Positions 1 through 10,929 of a DNA stretch of 64,000 bases are shown piece by piece (the first letter of the stretch is position 1; each line of letters starts with the position of its first letter). The notes under the pieces were generated by a model. It saw only the letters and a program-made list of their open reading frames with translations, was not told the origin of the DNA and ran no database searches. The DNA is from Niebla homalea. Its lineage: Eukaryota > Ascomycota > Lecanoromycetes > Lecanorales > Ramalinaceae. The DNA is taken from contig JAHGAU010000005.1 in the NCBI GenBank assembly GCA_019925105.1, forward strand, positions 372,001-436,000, written 5' to 3'. The position numbers and the translations under genes were made by a program.

Positions 1-2690
1 GCACTGGGTCATCGAAGTCTTCTCGTCCCAGAGCTCCGCTTGCGAGTTTCCTAGTGGACCGAAGACGGTGAGTTGTGTTTCCAAGGAGCTGCATTCGCTG
101 GCGGTAATATACAGGAACCGCCATTTCTGTGATGGTTGAAGAGGGAGTATGGAATCACAAGTCCTGATCGTGTTAAGTCAAGTCACTTAAAAGGATGGGT
201 TGGTGCCGAAAGGATTCGCTTCAAAGATGTGGTCGTCACACCGATCTTAGATGCAGTTGAAACAGCTCGCAGAGGAACATCTCGGTGTGTTGGGTATCAT
301 CGGAAATGAGAAGGTTGGATGATTGCTCCCTCCTGTTGATCTCGATTAGACGTTGGCTCGATCAAATTACAGCTCGCAAGACGCACAAGCATCAATAGGT
401 GATTTGGCAAAATCCACCCGAGACGAAAAGTAGTAGGAGCCCAAATCATGAATTACTCATTTTCAACCTCCAAGGACTCCACACACTTGTTCCTCCCTGG
501 CCTCTTCAAAATTGAGTTCGAGTGATTTTCGAGGGTTGGGGGATGACTTTGTAGACGAGGTGATCAAGTCAAAACAATCTATTCATTGATATTTAATTTC
601 TCTGCCGAACAACAAAGTTGGGCAGTGTAGCTTCCTTGAGGCACCAATGCTGCAAATTTAATATTATCAGGGCCGAGATGAGGACAGTCTCGTGTTTATA
701 TACGTGCTATGGATTTCAGATGAAGAAACCATTTCTTTCCGCCCAACGATGAAAATGTGAATGCTGAGGATGTCATAGACACTGGAGAACTGGAATTGTT
801 ACTACAGGTTGATGGTAAGATATCTCCCGAGCGTGAAACTCCGCTTGAGCATCAATATTTATGGACAGTCGAGGTGATAAAAGGCTATCACGGCCTGATT
901 ATCCACCAAGATCTTGATTTAGCATTGCATGGACGGGGGCGTCGTGCTTTTCCGTGTTTCGGTTTGAGATCTCATTAGAAGCTAACTCAATAGCCCTTCA
1001 CAATGGTTCCTTGCTGCAGTCGCCCATACTCATCGAGCCTTAGAGGCTCATCACTGGGGTGGCGTCACTTCATCATTGACGGGTTAACCTCTTTTTGACT
1101 TTCGAGGATCTTGGTATTGAATCATCGAGCCATCTATACGATGGCAGCTACAGCAACTCGTTTCACGTTGGTCATCCACGTGCCTTCTACGGCGCTCGCA
1201 GCCTGTAGAGCTGCTGTTTTCGCTGCCGGTCCAGGGCGTTGCCCCGGTTCTGGGGTCTACACTGAACCCTGCTGGACGGCAATGGGCATGGGACAGTTCC
1301 GGTCTGGGGATACTGCGAAGCCGCGAATTGGGAGCGTAGGTACTTCGGAAGAGGTGCAGGAGGCTAGGTAGAAACGCTCTGTATTGGGGAGGGAGTGGTG
1401 AGGTAAGCGCTTGAAGGACTGGAGAAGTCATTTGGCATTTTGCTTTACATACTCGTCTGTCTGTCAGGATTTGGCTAATGGAATCTTCAGGGTTCGTTTG
1501 AGTGGAGAGCTTTCACATGCAGTTCGAGCTCTTCTAGTGTACATACACAGACGCCGTGAGCTCAATTCTACAGCGTAACCATCATGTACGCATTGTTTCG
1601 TCTCAAGTCCCCAGTAAGTGGATGTCTTCAGACAACAGGTCAATTGCCTGCTTATTTGGTTGCCGTTGGATACGTGGGCTCGACATCCGCGTTCGAGAGG
1701 TGTTGTTATTTTGCATGGAGCTTGAAGTCCTGGTAGCTCGACAGCTCAGCTTCTTGGATAGTGGAATCACACGTTCATATCACTAAGTTTTCAATATGAA
1801 ATGAGATCCTTTTATTTGCTACGGATTCGTGAGATAGAGACCAAGGATGCGCCTTTCACTTCACGCGCAGCCTGATGACCTACATCATTTTTGGTCCTTG
1901 AAAAAGCACAAGAAGCCGCTGTCGACAATTATGACTGCATCAAAAGCATGCGTTAATTATATTTTTTGCTTCAAATTCACGGGCATGGCATTCGATCCAT
2001 CCAATCTACGAAGCTGCCGGAATAAATCAACGTATGGGTGCATTGATGAAAGACAAAAAGCATTTCAATAGAATATACATATCAAAATAAAACCTCCTCC
2101 ACCATCATCTGCGGAACGGGTACAATACTTGGTTACGCTAGGCCCTCGCATGCTCGAGTCCGGTAACATTGACACCCAATCGGGTGCTCCTTGATCAAAC
2201 CTCCGATGAATCAGCTGGCCTAGTCGTTGAATCCAAGGTTCCCCATCCGGTTCGGACTTTAGAAATCCATCCCCCGGATCGAAGCCACGCTTTCGATCCG
2301 GCGCGGTGACCCAGATGATAAAACGCCAAAATCGAGCAGGGCGAGAGGTCGTCCTTAAAGTAACCTGGTGGTTGGAGGATCCCAGCCGGCTTACTTTTGC
2401 CCTTTTTTAAGCTTGATTTCGTTTGCTGTTGTGGTGCCCTGGAAGAGATGCCAAGCCGCTGGTGATGCTTGGCATGGTGTTGTTCTAGGTTTTGGTAGAC
2501 GGCCAGATTTCCCCAACTCTGACACCCGAACCACATTCTTTACAAACGAGTTGACTATCGGGATCGGACGACAATAGAAGCTTGATTCTCCGACTATTCT
2601 AGGCAGCCAAATTTCCCCTTCCATTCCATCAGAGGGCATGTACGACCTGATCAGAAGGAAGTCCCTGATCGGAAAGGAGGGACAGAACCA
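1..2690. other. gene-free left flank
   Basis: I see no supportable gene here. Open frames are short (under 120 codons), lie on both strands, lack recognisable domains and cannot be joined across plausible introns. A distal part of a gene outside the window, or old repeat debris, cannot be excluded. Confidence 0.5.
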
Positions 2691-2694
2691 CTTG

Positions 2695-3155
2695 GACTTT
2701 TTTGAAACTCAAGTAATTCGAGCAATAGCAGCTGCTCACGTGCTGAGTGTTGAAACATAAGGAACTCGAAGAGTAGCAGCTGCGCACGTGCTAAAAAAAT
2801 GAACCTAGAGGGCTGAAACTGAATCAACTTAAGCAATAGCAGCTGCCCACGTGGTGAGGGTTGAAACATGAGGAATTCGAGCAGTAGCACTTACGTACGT
2901 GCTAGGGGTGAGAATCTGAGGGATTAACGCAATAGCAGAAGGAAGTCGAGCAATAGCAGCTGCTTAAGTGCTGAGGGCTGAAACAGAATCAAGTCGAGCA
3001 ATAGCAGCTGCCCACGTACTGAGGATTGAAACCCAAGGAATACGAGCAGTAGCAGCTGCGCACGTGCTAGGGGCTGAAAACTAAAGGAATTCGAGCAATA
3101 GCAGCTGCCCACGTGGTGAGGGTTGAGACTTGAGCTGCTCACATGCTGAGGGTTT
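2695..3155 (+). repeat. tandem array of about nine 48-50 bp units with CAGCTG/CACGTG palindromes
   Basis: Units begin near 2721, 2771, 2832, 2880, 2949, 2998, 3045, 3093 and 3132. The core reads roughly AGCARTAGCAGCTGC, then a CACGTG-like hexamer and a GTGAGGG/CTAGGGG tail. Spacing is 47-50 bp, except 61 and 69 bp at two degenerate joints. Two unit types (GCCCACGTGG and GCGCACGTGC) tend to alternate, which suggests dimer duplication. Most copies hold the palindromes CAGCTG and CACGTG side by side, the sequence class bound by bHLH factors. The array ends about 170 bp before the ATG of the F-box-like gene. The minus strand is open and leucine-rich over much of it, a consequence of the repeat and not evidence of coding. 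Confidence 0.9.
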
Positions 3156-3322
3156 CTGTGCGACTTGCACTTATCTCTGCCCGACACCCCTCACCTGTCA
3201 GGACTTAAATACTCATAGGCATCAGCACTTTCTAGCAACACTACATTTATTCGACAGTTGTACCTACCTTCCAGGCTTCTATCAGCCATCTCGACATCCT
3301 CATCATCAACTCGAAGTACAAC

Positions 3323-4351
3323 ATGTCTTTCCCATTCGATAAGCTTCCTAAAGAGCTTCACTACCAGATCTACGGCGAAGTCTTACCTGTAGGGAAAATC
3401 ATTCATCCATTCGGATACCCAATCAATAGTACAAAAAACCCGAACATTGTGTCTGCAGGCATTCTCCAACTCATCGAAAAAGTTATTGCAAAGGACACAG
3501 TTCGCCTGTACCCTACCAACACCGTACACCTCCAACCTCCATCATCAGGAGGTGTTAAGGTGCGTCAAATGGCAATGTCTTTGTGGCGACGATACGGCCC
3601 TTCGATGCAGAGCGTTCACATGAACATACCAATGAAACCACTTAGAGGCATTCGTTACGGTTACAGAAGGCCTGGTGAGGTTGAACGGGTCAAGGAGATA
3701 GTGGGAGGACAATTTCAATGGGAAAGGGCGGCATTGGAAGCAGCTGCGGTCAACAACTTGCAGACACTGACGATTCAAATGAACATGCCAGAGCAGAAGC
3801 GTTGTGTCTACCATCCCTCTGGCGAATACACTGCGTCAATAATGGAGATTGTGCAGTTTCTACTATCCAACCTGGCTGTCTGGCGTGTTACAATGGACGG
3901 GTACACGGGTCAGCTGGACGGGTACCCGAATAAACTGGACGGGTACCCGGCTCAACAGGACCTGGACCATTACCTGGGTCAAGACGACGGTCAGCCGGGT
4001 CAACCGGACCTGGACGGTTACCCGCGTCAACTGGACCTGGTCGATTACCCGGGTCGAAAGGATGGGTACCCGGGTCAACTGGACGGGTACCCGGATGAAT
4101 CAGGCAAGGAGAGATGTGACTATGCGGTGGAACGTCAGCATGCTTTCGCAGGAGGCAAGGAGACTGGAATGGTCAAGCACCTTATCATTCGAGGGTTCAA
4201 CGATTGGGAGGAGGTTGAAAAGATATCGCATATGTGTTGCGCTCTGTATTGGATGAAGCCACTGCAGAGCTGTAAATGGTTGGAAGATTACGTGCCAAAC
4301 ACGAACCAGTATCCCGACGTACTGAAGCCCAACTTGCGGATAGCAAGTTGA
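3323..4351 (+). CDS. F-box-like protein with internal DGYPGQ-type repeat
   Basis: Single-exon frame of 342 codons starting at ATG 3323 in a good fungal context (ACAACATGTC). The N-terminus (FDKLPKELHYQIY) resembles the LPxEL..IY helix of fungal F-box/2EXR proteins, which often act as SCF ubiquitin-ligase adaptors; that role is inferred from about 15 residues only. No other domain is recognisable. Residues about 190-258 are a tandem repeat of the type LDGYPGQ or DLDGYPRQ, and the flanks on both sides are non-repetitive. The gene lies directly downstream of the palindromic array, so its transcription may be influenced by it. It could also be a lineage-specific orphan with only chance F-box similarity. 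Confidence 0.6.
   Translation: MSFPFDKLPKELHYQIYGEVLPVGKIIHPFGYPINSTKNPNIVSAGILQLIEKVIAKDTVRLYPTNTVHLQPPSSGGVKVRQMAMSLWRRYGPSMQSVHMNIPMKPLRGIRYGYRRPGEVERVKEIVGGQFQWERAALEAAAVNNLQTLTIQMNMPEQKRCVYHPSGEYTASIMEIVQFLLSNLAVWRVTMDGYTGQLDGYPNKLDGYPAQQDLDHYLGQDDGQPGQPDLDGYPRQLDLVDYPGRKDGYPGQLDGYPDESGKERCDYAVERQHAFAGGKETGMVKHLIIRGFNDWEEVEKISHMCCALYWMKPLQSCKWLEDYVPNTNQYPDVLKPNLRIAS
3893..4097 (+). repeat. coding minisatellite, 21- and 27-bp units
   Basis: Copies of GGACGGGTACCCGGGTCAACT and longer variants with an inserted GACCTG lie head to tail inside the F-box-like gene. All unit lengths are multiples of three, so the frame is kept. They encode DGYPGQL and DLDGYPGQL-like heptads and nonamers. Some copies differ by one or two bases only. 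Confidence 0.9.
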
Positions 4352-4923
4352 AAACAAAGCATGCAGTTATACTGATAGCATAACACAATGGGACCCATTT
4401 CATACGTCTTCACCATATGTTTTCGTCTTATTTTCGCTCTTACCTTGGCTGCAGCAAAGATCACGAAGACACCTGCCCATGAAGACGAGTTTCTGAATGT
4501 CTCCTCCACAAGTCACTGATTGACTAGTATGTCTTATTGAGCGTTGAGCGCTATTCAGATTTATGTAAAGTGCTCAGGCATGAATGATAGAATGTAGCAA
4601 TTGAAGGTGCCTGACGGGATTAGGGTGCCTGCGTCTGTAGGGTTCCCACCGGTCCGCGCGGCTGCCGCTAATTGCATTGGCTCGACACCCCACATGCACC
4701 TTTAGGTAATACCTATTAAGCCGGAAGGAATTTTAGGCAACAGTAGGTATCTCTTCATTGCATCGTGGTCACTACTACCCTCTATTGAATTATCACATCT
4801 TTCAAAATCAGTGCAGTCCATTCTCCTTCATGTCTGTTAGCAAGGAAAATGTCGTGTGCTCGGAATCTCACACTCTTCCTCTGCCTCGACATACACATGA
4901 TGTGACTAGGTGACCCTGAAATT
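4352..4923. other. intergenic stretch without a gene
   Basis: It holds the 3' region of the F-box-like gene and the upstream region of the next gene. No further feature is visible. Confidence 0.5.
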
Positions 4924-5784
4924 ATGTTTCAAGCACTCTCGGAGCATGTCCAGTACTGGCTCTCGGATCATACCCCTCTTCCACCCAATTTATCAAAGGA
5001 AGCTGGCAGTTGCCGTCCCAGTCCGTGGCGGCCCACTGTACGCTTGTCCAGGAACAAGAACCGCAATCATGCATCACTCTACGGATACCTGCCCCGGGCC
5101 AGAGACAGCCCTGACCCGGGATATCTCCACCTCTCTGATGCGACCAATGCCGACCTGCACTACATCCTCGGCCCCTCCTGGCGAAGCCAAATCGTCATAC
5201 CGCCTGCATCTCCTGAAGCTGGCAACATAAAAGAGAATGGCTGCAGCCGTGTGAACGGATATTCCTATATTCCCATTCCCCAGGATGACTTGAATGAAGC
5301 CCAGCATTGTCTGCGAATGAGACGCTGTGGCGCAAAGTGGAAGAGCTCATGCCTGACGCCACCAGTGGAGATGGAGCTGCAGCAGGACGAGTATAACCTG
5401 CGCGCAGAGATGCAACTCTTTGGATGGCCAGACCAGGGTGGCGTGTGGGTCTTTCGTATCCCCAGAGTCTATTTGGCTTTGACTGATGATGACCCTCCCC
5501 GTGAAGTTGACTGCGGGGACGTTGAAGCTGGATTAAGAGGATTGGATATAATAGAGAAGGAAGGAATAGGGGACAAAATGGAGCTTATCGAAGCGGGGAT
5601 AAGAGCCCAAAATGACATGGCAGGCGTCTGTGACGTTCTAAAAAATGCCGGTGGACAGTTCTACACCGAGCCAGAGCATTGTCCGGAAGTTGTGAGCTTG
5701 GGGCTCTTGAACCAAAAGATTGCCAAAAACGATTGGCTGCCACCCAACGATGTGATGGGTGAATGGAGCTTGAAGTCAACTTGA
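4924..5784 (+). CDS. hypothetical protein, 286 aa
   Basis: Uninterrupted frame from ATG 4924 to TGA. The composition looks coding: mixed charged and hydrophobic residues, an acidic segment near residues 180-215 and no low complexity. I recognise no domain, signal peptide or membrane segment. The middle part (residues about 125-165) contains two Cys pairs and reads like a small folded domain; the C-terminus (residues about 215-286) looks helical. No homologous family comes to mind, so no function is proposed. A spurious frame is less likely given its length and lack of stops. Confidence 0.5.
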   Translation: MFQALSEHVQYWLSDHTPLPPNLSKEAGSCRPSPWRPTVRLSRNKNRNHASLYGYLPRARDSPDPGYLHLSDATNADLHYILGPSWRSQIVIPPASPEAGNIKENGCSRVNGYSYIPIPQDDLNEAQHCLRMRRCGAKWKSSCLTPPVEMELQQDEYNLRAEMQLFGWPDQGGVWVFRIPRVYLALTDDDPPREVDCGDVEAGLRGLDIIEKEGIGDKMELIEAGIRAQNDMAGVCDVLKNAGGQFYTEPEHCPEVVSLGLLNQKIAKNDWLPPNDVMGEWSLKST

Positions 5785-6170
5785 GCCACTGTGGGATACC
5801 TACCGGAGCAAGATGCTTGCAGAGCAGGACGACAACCATACGGCGTGCGACTTCTTCACTGTTCAACACACAGCCTTGCACAGCGTTGTTGCGTGACGTG
5901 CATCGACCCACCCGACTGATGAAGCAGCCACTGGATTCACAAAAATATTGATGGAAGAGCAAAATCTTGGGCTGCTGGATTACACACGGTTCATCAGATC
6001 ACTAAAATTGAGTCTGGAAATCCACGTCATTCCTGGACTAACCATGAGGGCCCTGGGATAAGAGGGAGATCATTCGGACCGGTCTCAGCCCTGATCCTCG
6101 GATCTTGGTGGACAAATGTTACCAATGATTCTGTGGACCTTCAATCACGCTATGTACTTGCGGACAGCAT

Positions 6171-6909
6171 TCAAGCATTATCACTAACCCCATACGCAGC
6201 AGACAGCGCCGTCAGCTCACTTTCGTCTTCTTCTGGTGTCTCTGCTGTCGAGTCGTTTCCTGCGCTGCTCGTTCCAATGCGTACGAAGCGAGACGGGGGT
6301 AGGTCTTTGGGTGAGAGTGGCCTCTGAAGATACTCGCCTATCTTTTTCTGAACATATGTTGCCAGCGAATACCAAGCCCAATTGTTCCGGTTCGACCAAG
6401 TCAAGGTTTGTTGGTATTTATGGATGTAGTATTTGGAGAGAAACTTGGCCTGCACTGGATCGGAAACCCACTGTTCCAAGGTCGAGCCGGGAAAGTGGAT
6501 CCTGCGATTCTGGATCACAGGCTTGCCACTCAGATTGGGAAATTTGCCGACTGTATTAATCTGAAATATGGCTGCCAGCCAAGGCACAGCGCGACCATCG
6601 TACCGCCTGAGAGCGTATTTCTGGTCGCTCCGCTTCGCCGAATTATATGCGTCATTGGGTGTCCCGAGCGAAAACCAGTGATTGCAGAACAGAATTGCAA
6701 TGGCGCAGATGATAAAAATCACCTTTGACCATAGATGTAATCTTTTGGTCTCGTCCTATTGCCTAGGCCTTGTACCAATTATCTACCGCAGCTCCTTCAA
6801 GGTATTTAGTTCACTGGTCTTACCCCATTTTCTTCATCTCCGAAACGACGTAGGATACGCGGCTTGTATGACACAGGCGTCTTCCCACGTCCATCATCAG
6901 ATAGCCTGG
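6171..6909 (-). CDS. single-pass membrane protein of unknown function, 5' end unresolved
   Basis: The main 3' exon (6755-6171) has no ATG at its open-frame start but is preceded by a clean acceptor (CAATAG). A 68-nt GTAAGA..TAG intron (6823-6756) joins it in phase to an upstream exon ending at 6824 that stays open to about 6909. The protein has a charged cytosolic stretch (about 35 residues visible), then one hydrophobic helix (VIFIICAIAILF), then about 160 residues rich in Trp, Tyr and Lys with an acidic C-terminus. I do not recognise the family; it lacks the HxxHC motifs of UstYa proteins. A possible first exon at 7175-7094 would give 250 aa, but it begins 3 bp from the start of the divergent NAPE-PLD-like gene and needs a 184-nt intron, so I leave the start open. 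Confidence 0.5.
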
Positions 6910-7178
6910 CTAATATTGCCGATTGATGACGTCATCATGCAGTGCACGATTTACGTATTCGTATATCTTACTTAGCCTACTATTGCGTAATAGTGTTTGG
7001 CTTATGCTCATTAGTATATCTATTAAGGCCCCGATCCTTTGAATTGAAAGCCTTTATGCAGCCGGAGGCACCAGTTCGGTACATCGAGTCTACTGTGGTG
7101 CTTTGAGAATATCCTAAGAGACTCAGACGTCCTGTCTCGATCAGAATCTGATTGTCCTTGATCATAAGCAGCCATCTC

Positions 7179-8336
7179 ATGACTCCCCAACATCCGGTCA
7201 GAGTGACCAAGATCAAGGAGCGAGTAAGCCAACAGACGCCTGCACACCACGTCGGATCACCCCCTACATCCTTCAAGAATCCGTGGCCTTCATTTCGTCA
7301 CCCTACACGGCTTGAACTACTAAACGCTTCCTTTCACCGGCCCCCATTCATACCGGTACCATCGCGCGAGAAACTTGTGACCGTCCAGAAGCCTGATTGG
7401 GGTATCGACAAGGACGGTCTCAAAGCCACGTGGATCGGCCATGCGACATTTCTGGTCGAGACGTCCAAGATAGGAAATGCCCATAGAGGGATAAGGGTGT
7501 TGTTCGATCCGGTCTTCTCCGAGAGAACGAGTCCGGTTTCTTTCGCGGGACCGAAGCGGTATACACTAACGCCCTGCGCGCTCAATGACTTGCCAGACAT
7601 CGATATCATTGCCATTTCTCATGATCATTACGATCATATGGATTCGGACACTCTTCTGAAGATTTGGGGTATGAGAAAGGAAGGCGTTCACATTCTCGTG
7701 GGCCTGGGTAACGCTTCTCGAATTCGCGGCTTCGGTATCAATGCAAATTCTGTCACCGAGTTGGATTGGTGGGAACGCGTGCGTGTGGAAGTTGCAGGCC
7801 TTGGATCAATCTCCTTAATCTGCGCTCCAACGCAGCATCTTTCTGGTAGAGGTATTATGGATCATGGATCTACACTATGGTGCTCCTGGGTATTGGAGAC
7901 TGCAGGTGCAGAGGATAGTGCAACATACGAGGCCAGCAATACTGCTAGAAAGTTGTTCTTTGCGGGTGACACAGGTTATCGGCATGTCCCCAAAGACGCG
8001 AACGAGAGTGATATGCCCACCTGTCCCGCATTCAAGGAAATAGGTGAAGCCCTTGGACCCTTCGATCTCTGTATGCTGCCGATCGGATTGTACTCCCCAA
8101 GACATCTGCTATCTTCTTTGCATTGTACACCCGAGGACGCACTTTGCTTGCATAAGGATCTAAGGAGCAAGAAGTCCATCGGTATGCATTACGGGACAGT
8201 AAGAGGTGGATTGAGTCAGTACTTTGAGGATGTCACGGATCCTCCAAGAAGGTTCAGGGAGGCTTGTGAGAAGGATGGAAAGCAATGGGGTGAGGAGTTG
8301 GGTTTGATGGGTGTTGGGGAGACGATCAACGTGTGA
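7179..8336 (+). CDS. NAPE-PLD-like metallo-hydrolase (beta-lactamase fold)
   Basis: Predicted N-acyl-phosphatidylethanolamine phospholipase D-type hydrolase, 385 aa, single exon. ATG 7179 is the first ATG of the frame; the upstream open stretch has only non-ATG codons. Visible family features are the N-terminal HHVGSPPTSFKNPWPSF segment, WIGHATFLVE before the first core strand, the metal-binding HxHxDH motif in SHDHYDHMD (about 7617-7643), a further His in TQHLSGRG, Asp in FFAGDTGY and His in GMHYGTV. The full set of zinc ligands seems present, so an active enzyme is likely. Known members act on N-acyl-phospholipids at membranes; the yeast relative Fmp30 is mitochondrial. No targeting signal is obvious here. 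Confidence 0.9.
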   Translation: MTPQHPVRVTKIKERVSQQTPAHHVGSPPTSFKNPWPSFRHPTRLELLNASFHRPPFIPVPSREKLVTVQKPDWGIDKDGLKATWIGHATFLVETSKIGNAHRGIRVLFDPVFSERTSPVSFAGPKRYTLTPCALNDLPDIDIIAISHDHYDHMDSDTLLKIWGMRKEGVHILVGLGNASRIRGFGINANSVTELDWWERVRVEVAGLGSISLICAPTQHLSGRGIMDHGSTLWCSWVLETAGAEDSATYEASNTARKLFFAGDTGYRHVPKDANESDMPTCPAFKEIGEALGPFDLCMLPIGLYSPRHLLSSLHCTPEDALCLHKDLRSKKSIGMHYGTVRGGLSQYFEDVTDPPRRFREACEKDGKQWGEELGLMGVGETINV

Positions 8337-8836
8337 GGTTGTGGTGACGACACATGACCGGTCCACCTGATTAAGTCTGTTAATTATTGCGAGTACCTCC
8401 TCAATTGCATATAGACAAGAGCGAGCGACCGCAAGTAGTATCACAAGAGTGTTTAAACAAACCTGTATGCTAGTCGTGAAAGTTGTTTCCTACGTTGATA
8501 TCAATACAATGTCACGAGATAGACAATCTTAATTAACAAGGGCCGACAGACCTGAGACCCAAGCAATAGTAGATTGATGAACGACCTTTACGATAATATG
8601 GCATGCGCGTAGCTGATGTGTTGAGAACGTTGGATCATCGACTCGCACTGAGTAAATTACCACGCAAGGAAACAAGGTTCTCTATTGTACCACCCATGGC
8701 AGGCTCATCTACCTTGTTCCCAATGATCTTCCCAATGAACTCATGATGCCTTATTCACCCCTGCAATGGCAATCCGACGGGTCAACCCAATTGGGCCACC
8801 TCAGACGGCACATCTGCCGGTGAGAGACGTGCGTCG
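8337..8836. other. intergenic stretch containing one copy of a 165-bp repeat
   Basis: No gene. Positions 8541-8705 resemble 10691-10850 and are listed separately. Confidence 0.5.
8541..8705 (+). repeat. diverged direct repeat, copy 1
   Basis: Aligns by eye with 10691-10850 in the same orientation. The best-conserved block is GTTGGATCATCGACTNGCACTGAG, followed by CATGGCAGGCTC about 45 bp later. Many differences are A/G or C/T transitions. It could be a remnant of a transposon end or of a segmental duplication. Confidence 0.6.
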
Positions 8837-10182
8837 CTAGCTTGTCCTTTGAGTGTCTTCATGGTTCATGCCATGCCAAAGTGCGATCTCGAATAATATG
8901 ATCCCAACTGAAAAAAGCTGCGAACACTCGGAAAGCGCGTGAGGGTCCTCAAATAGAAGATTCTCTAGATCAAGAGTCTGAACTTTGAGTACAAATGGAG
9001 TCGCTCCACTAATGTCCACTCGCCGGAGTCGCTTGCTGCTCAAACATACGAGCCACAGAGTACCTATTAGATAGAAGCCGCTCTCAACCAATTTGAAGCT
9101 ATTCGCACTCTGGCCTTATGAGACATTGGTTGGCTGCCCCCGACTCGATCCTTGTACATTAGCTAAGCCAGACTTTCCGGTTTAAAGTTCAAGTCCAGCT
9201 CTATTGGTGGTCTTGGAATCCGAAAATATGACGGTCCGACCACGATGTGCGAGCGTATGGAAATGAGCGCCGTTCTAGGTTCGAACGATGGCCATAACAT
9301 ATATATTGCCAAATCAGAGCCTTCGATATCAAATTCGACAATCTCACCGTGCTGAGAGTGCTGCTCGGAAGACCTTGATACACTATTGACTGAGATCTCA
9401 CTCGTCTTACCAGCAAGCTCTCGGCTCTGCGCGAAGAAGTGATAAGGTAATCCTGGCTGCTTCATGGACGATATAGAATCCCGCTTATGAAAGACACTTC
9501 GAGTTTCCTCACTTTCATGGAGCAAGTCTACTTGCAGGCTATAATCGGCTTTCGACTGACTGCCTGCTTCGTAGAGAGCTAACGATCCGATTCTTGCATG
9601 GAAAGATCTTATCAAAAGCTCCTCACGGAAGGGTGGTCCTATCTGTTTCGAAAGGAACCCATGCAGAGAGTCGAACGCCATTTCGGGATAGGTCCACAGT
9701 TCGTCCATCGATGCGCTCAACTGCACTGTAAGATCCAGCAACGGACGGCGTTCTACAATCACAGGCCGATTCTTGCGTGTCAGCGAGCTTCAAATAATAC
9801 CTCTCAATCCGAGATGCGAAACGTTGTCGTCCTTCTTCATCAACTCTTTCTCATCCTCCTGCGCATTTTCCTGCATCAATACGAGAAATTTCTGGATCTC
9901 GCCCCAGCCTTCGTCCCTGCAAACCTTTCCAGCTCTGATTGTGGGATCCGAGATTGTCTCCACCCACGTTGTCTTCCATACCTGGAGTTTCTGCCAACTC
10001 GCTTTCAAAATTAACTCAATTTCCCGCCGGCTCTCCTTCAATTCTCGTGAGACCAAAGCAATGCCAGAACGCTGGGGCTCAGGAACAGCCTTGACTATCT
10101 TGTCCAACAGTGCTAATGTGCCATTGAGAGGTGAGATGATTCTGCCATACTCGACCAAACCAGAAATTTCGAACACCGAAGT
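8837..10182 (-). pseudogene. possible HeLo-like/kinase-like protein, degenerate 3' end
   Basis: An open frame from about 10182 to 9801 encodes a helical, charged domain (residues such as GLVEYGRIISPLNG and LVSRELKESRREIELIL) resembling N-terminal helical domains of fungal HeLo and prion-inhibition proteins. A 48-nt GTATTA..GTAG intron (9800-9753) with a CTGAC branch joins it in phase to 9752-9163. Further downstream, 9091-8837 encodes a kinase-fold-like tail (FSVGIILFEIALW). Just before it the coherent reading changes frame (VRIASNWLRAAS in one frame, then GTLWLVCLSSKRLR in another), and the end is abrupt. No ATG is available at the 5' end, so a first exon is missing or lost. Family assignment is weak; the broken 3' frame argues for a decaying gene. 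Confidence 0.35.
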
Positions 10183-10690
10183 CTAGGTTCAACATAATCT
10201 ATCAGATAGTCAAATGGCAGGTAGGACACGCGCTGCTTTGTGCTGCGCGCCAATTGGCCCATCGAAACCCGTGTCAGCCCTGTACTTCATTGGTAAGGCG
10301 GTCTGCGACGCTGCTGGATACACCCAGGTCGTACTCCGTACAGCCGCACTAATCTTTACATACCACTTGATCATGATGCTGCAATGCATTCCCTATCCAG
10401 TGCCTTACGGGCATTGATATTTGGTGCTTTGTATCCATTAGTGGGAGCCGCACGCTCAAGCATAACGTTGCATGCTAATGGCGCTGTTCTCGGAGCCCCA
10501 ATCCGACGATATCGACCTGACCAAGTCCCCTGACCAGTGTGAGCAGCTCCTCAACCACTTGAAGAAATATGGGAGTGACTGCGAAAAGGAATACAAGCGC
10601 AGGAAAAGGATTGCGTTACTTAAAAGAGTCATCTTGCACGCCAGCAGCAACATACAGTCCCTCAAGACATAGACGGCCGCCATTAGCAAT

Positions 10691-10850
10691 GGGAGGCAGA
10701 CCTCAGACACGGAGATCAGAAAATGGACCAATGACCTCTTTCGTAACGTAGCATGACGCGTAACTGATGCGCGAAATGCGTTGGATCATCGACTAGCACT
10801 GAGAAATTGACACGCGAGAAAACAAAGTGCAGTATCACTCATGGCAGGCT
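10691..10850 (+). repeat. diverged direct repeat, copy 2
   Basis: Partner of 8541-8705, same orientation. The two copies bracket the possible HeLo-like gene about 2.15 kb apart. No inverted ends are visible. Confidence 0.6.
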
Positions 10851-10929
10851 CTTGGTCCGCCATAGAGCTGACACAGGCACAAAAATGCAGAGGCTGACCG
10901 TGGAGTGCGCTTGATGAGGTTGGGGCCAT

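Noticed and set aside
2651..3187. Leucine-rich minus-strand frames across the tandem array
   Set aside because: Openness and Leu content follow from the repeat unit; there are no gene signals.
9753..9800. In-frame stop taken at first as a nonsense mutation in the HeLo-like gene
   Set aside because: A 48-nt intron with good signals removes it in phase.
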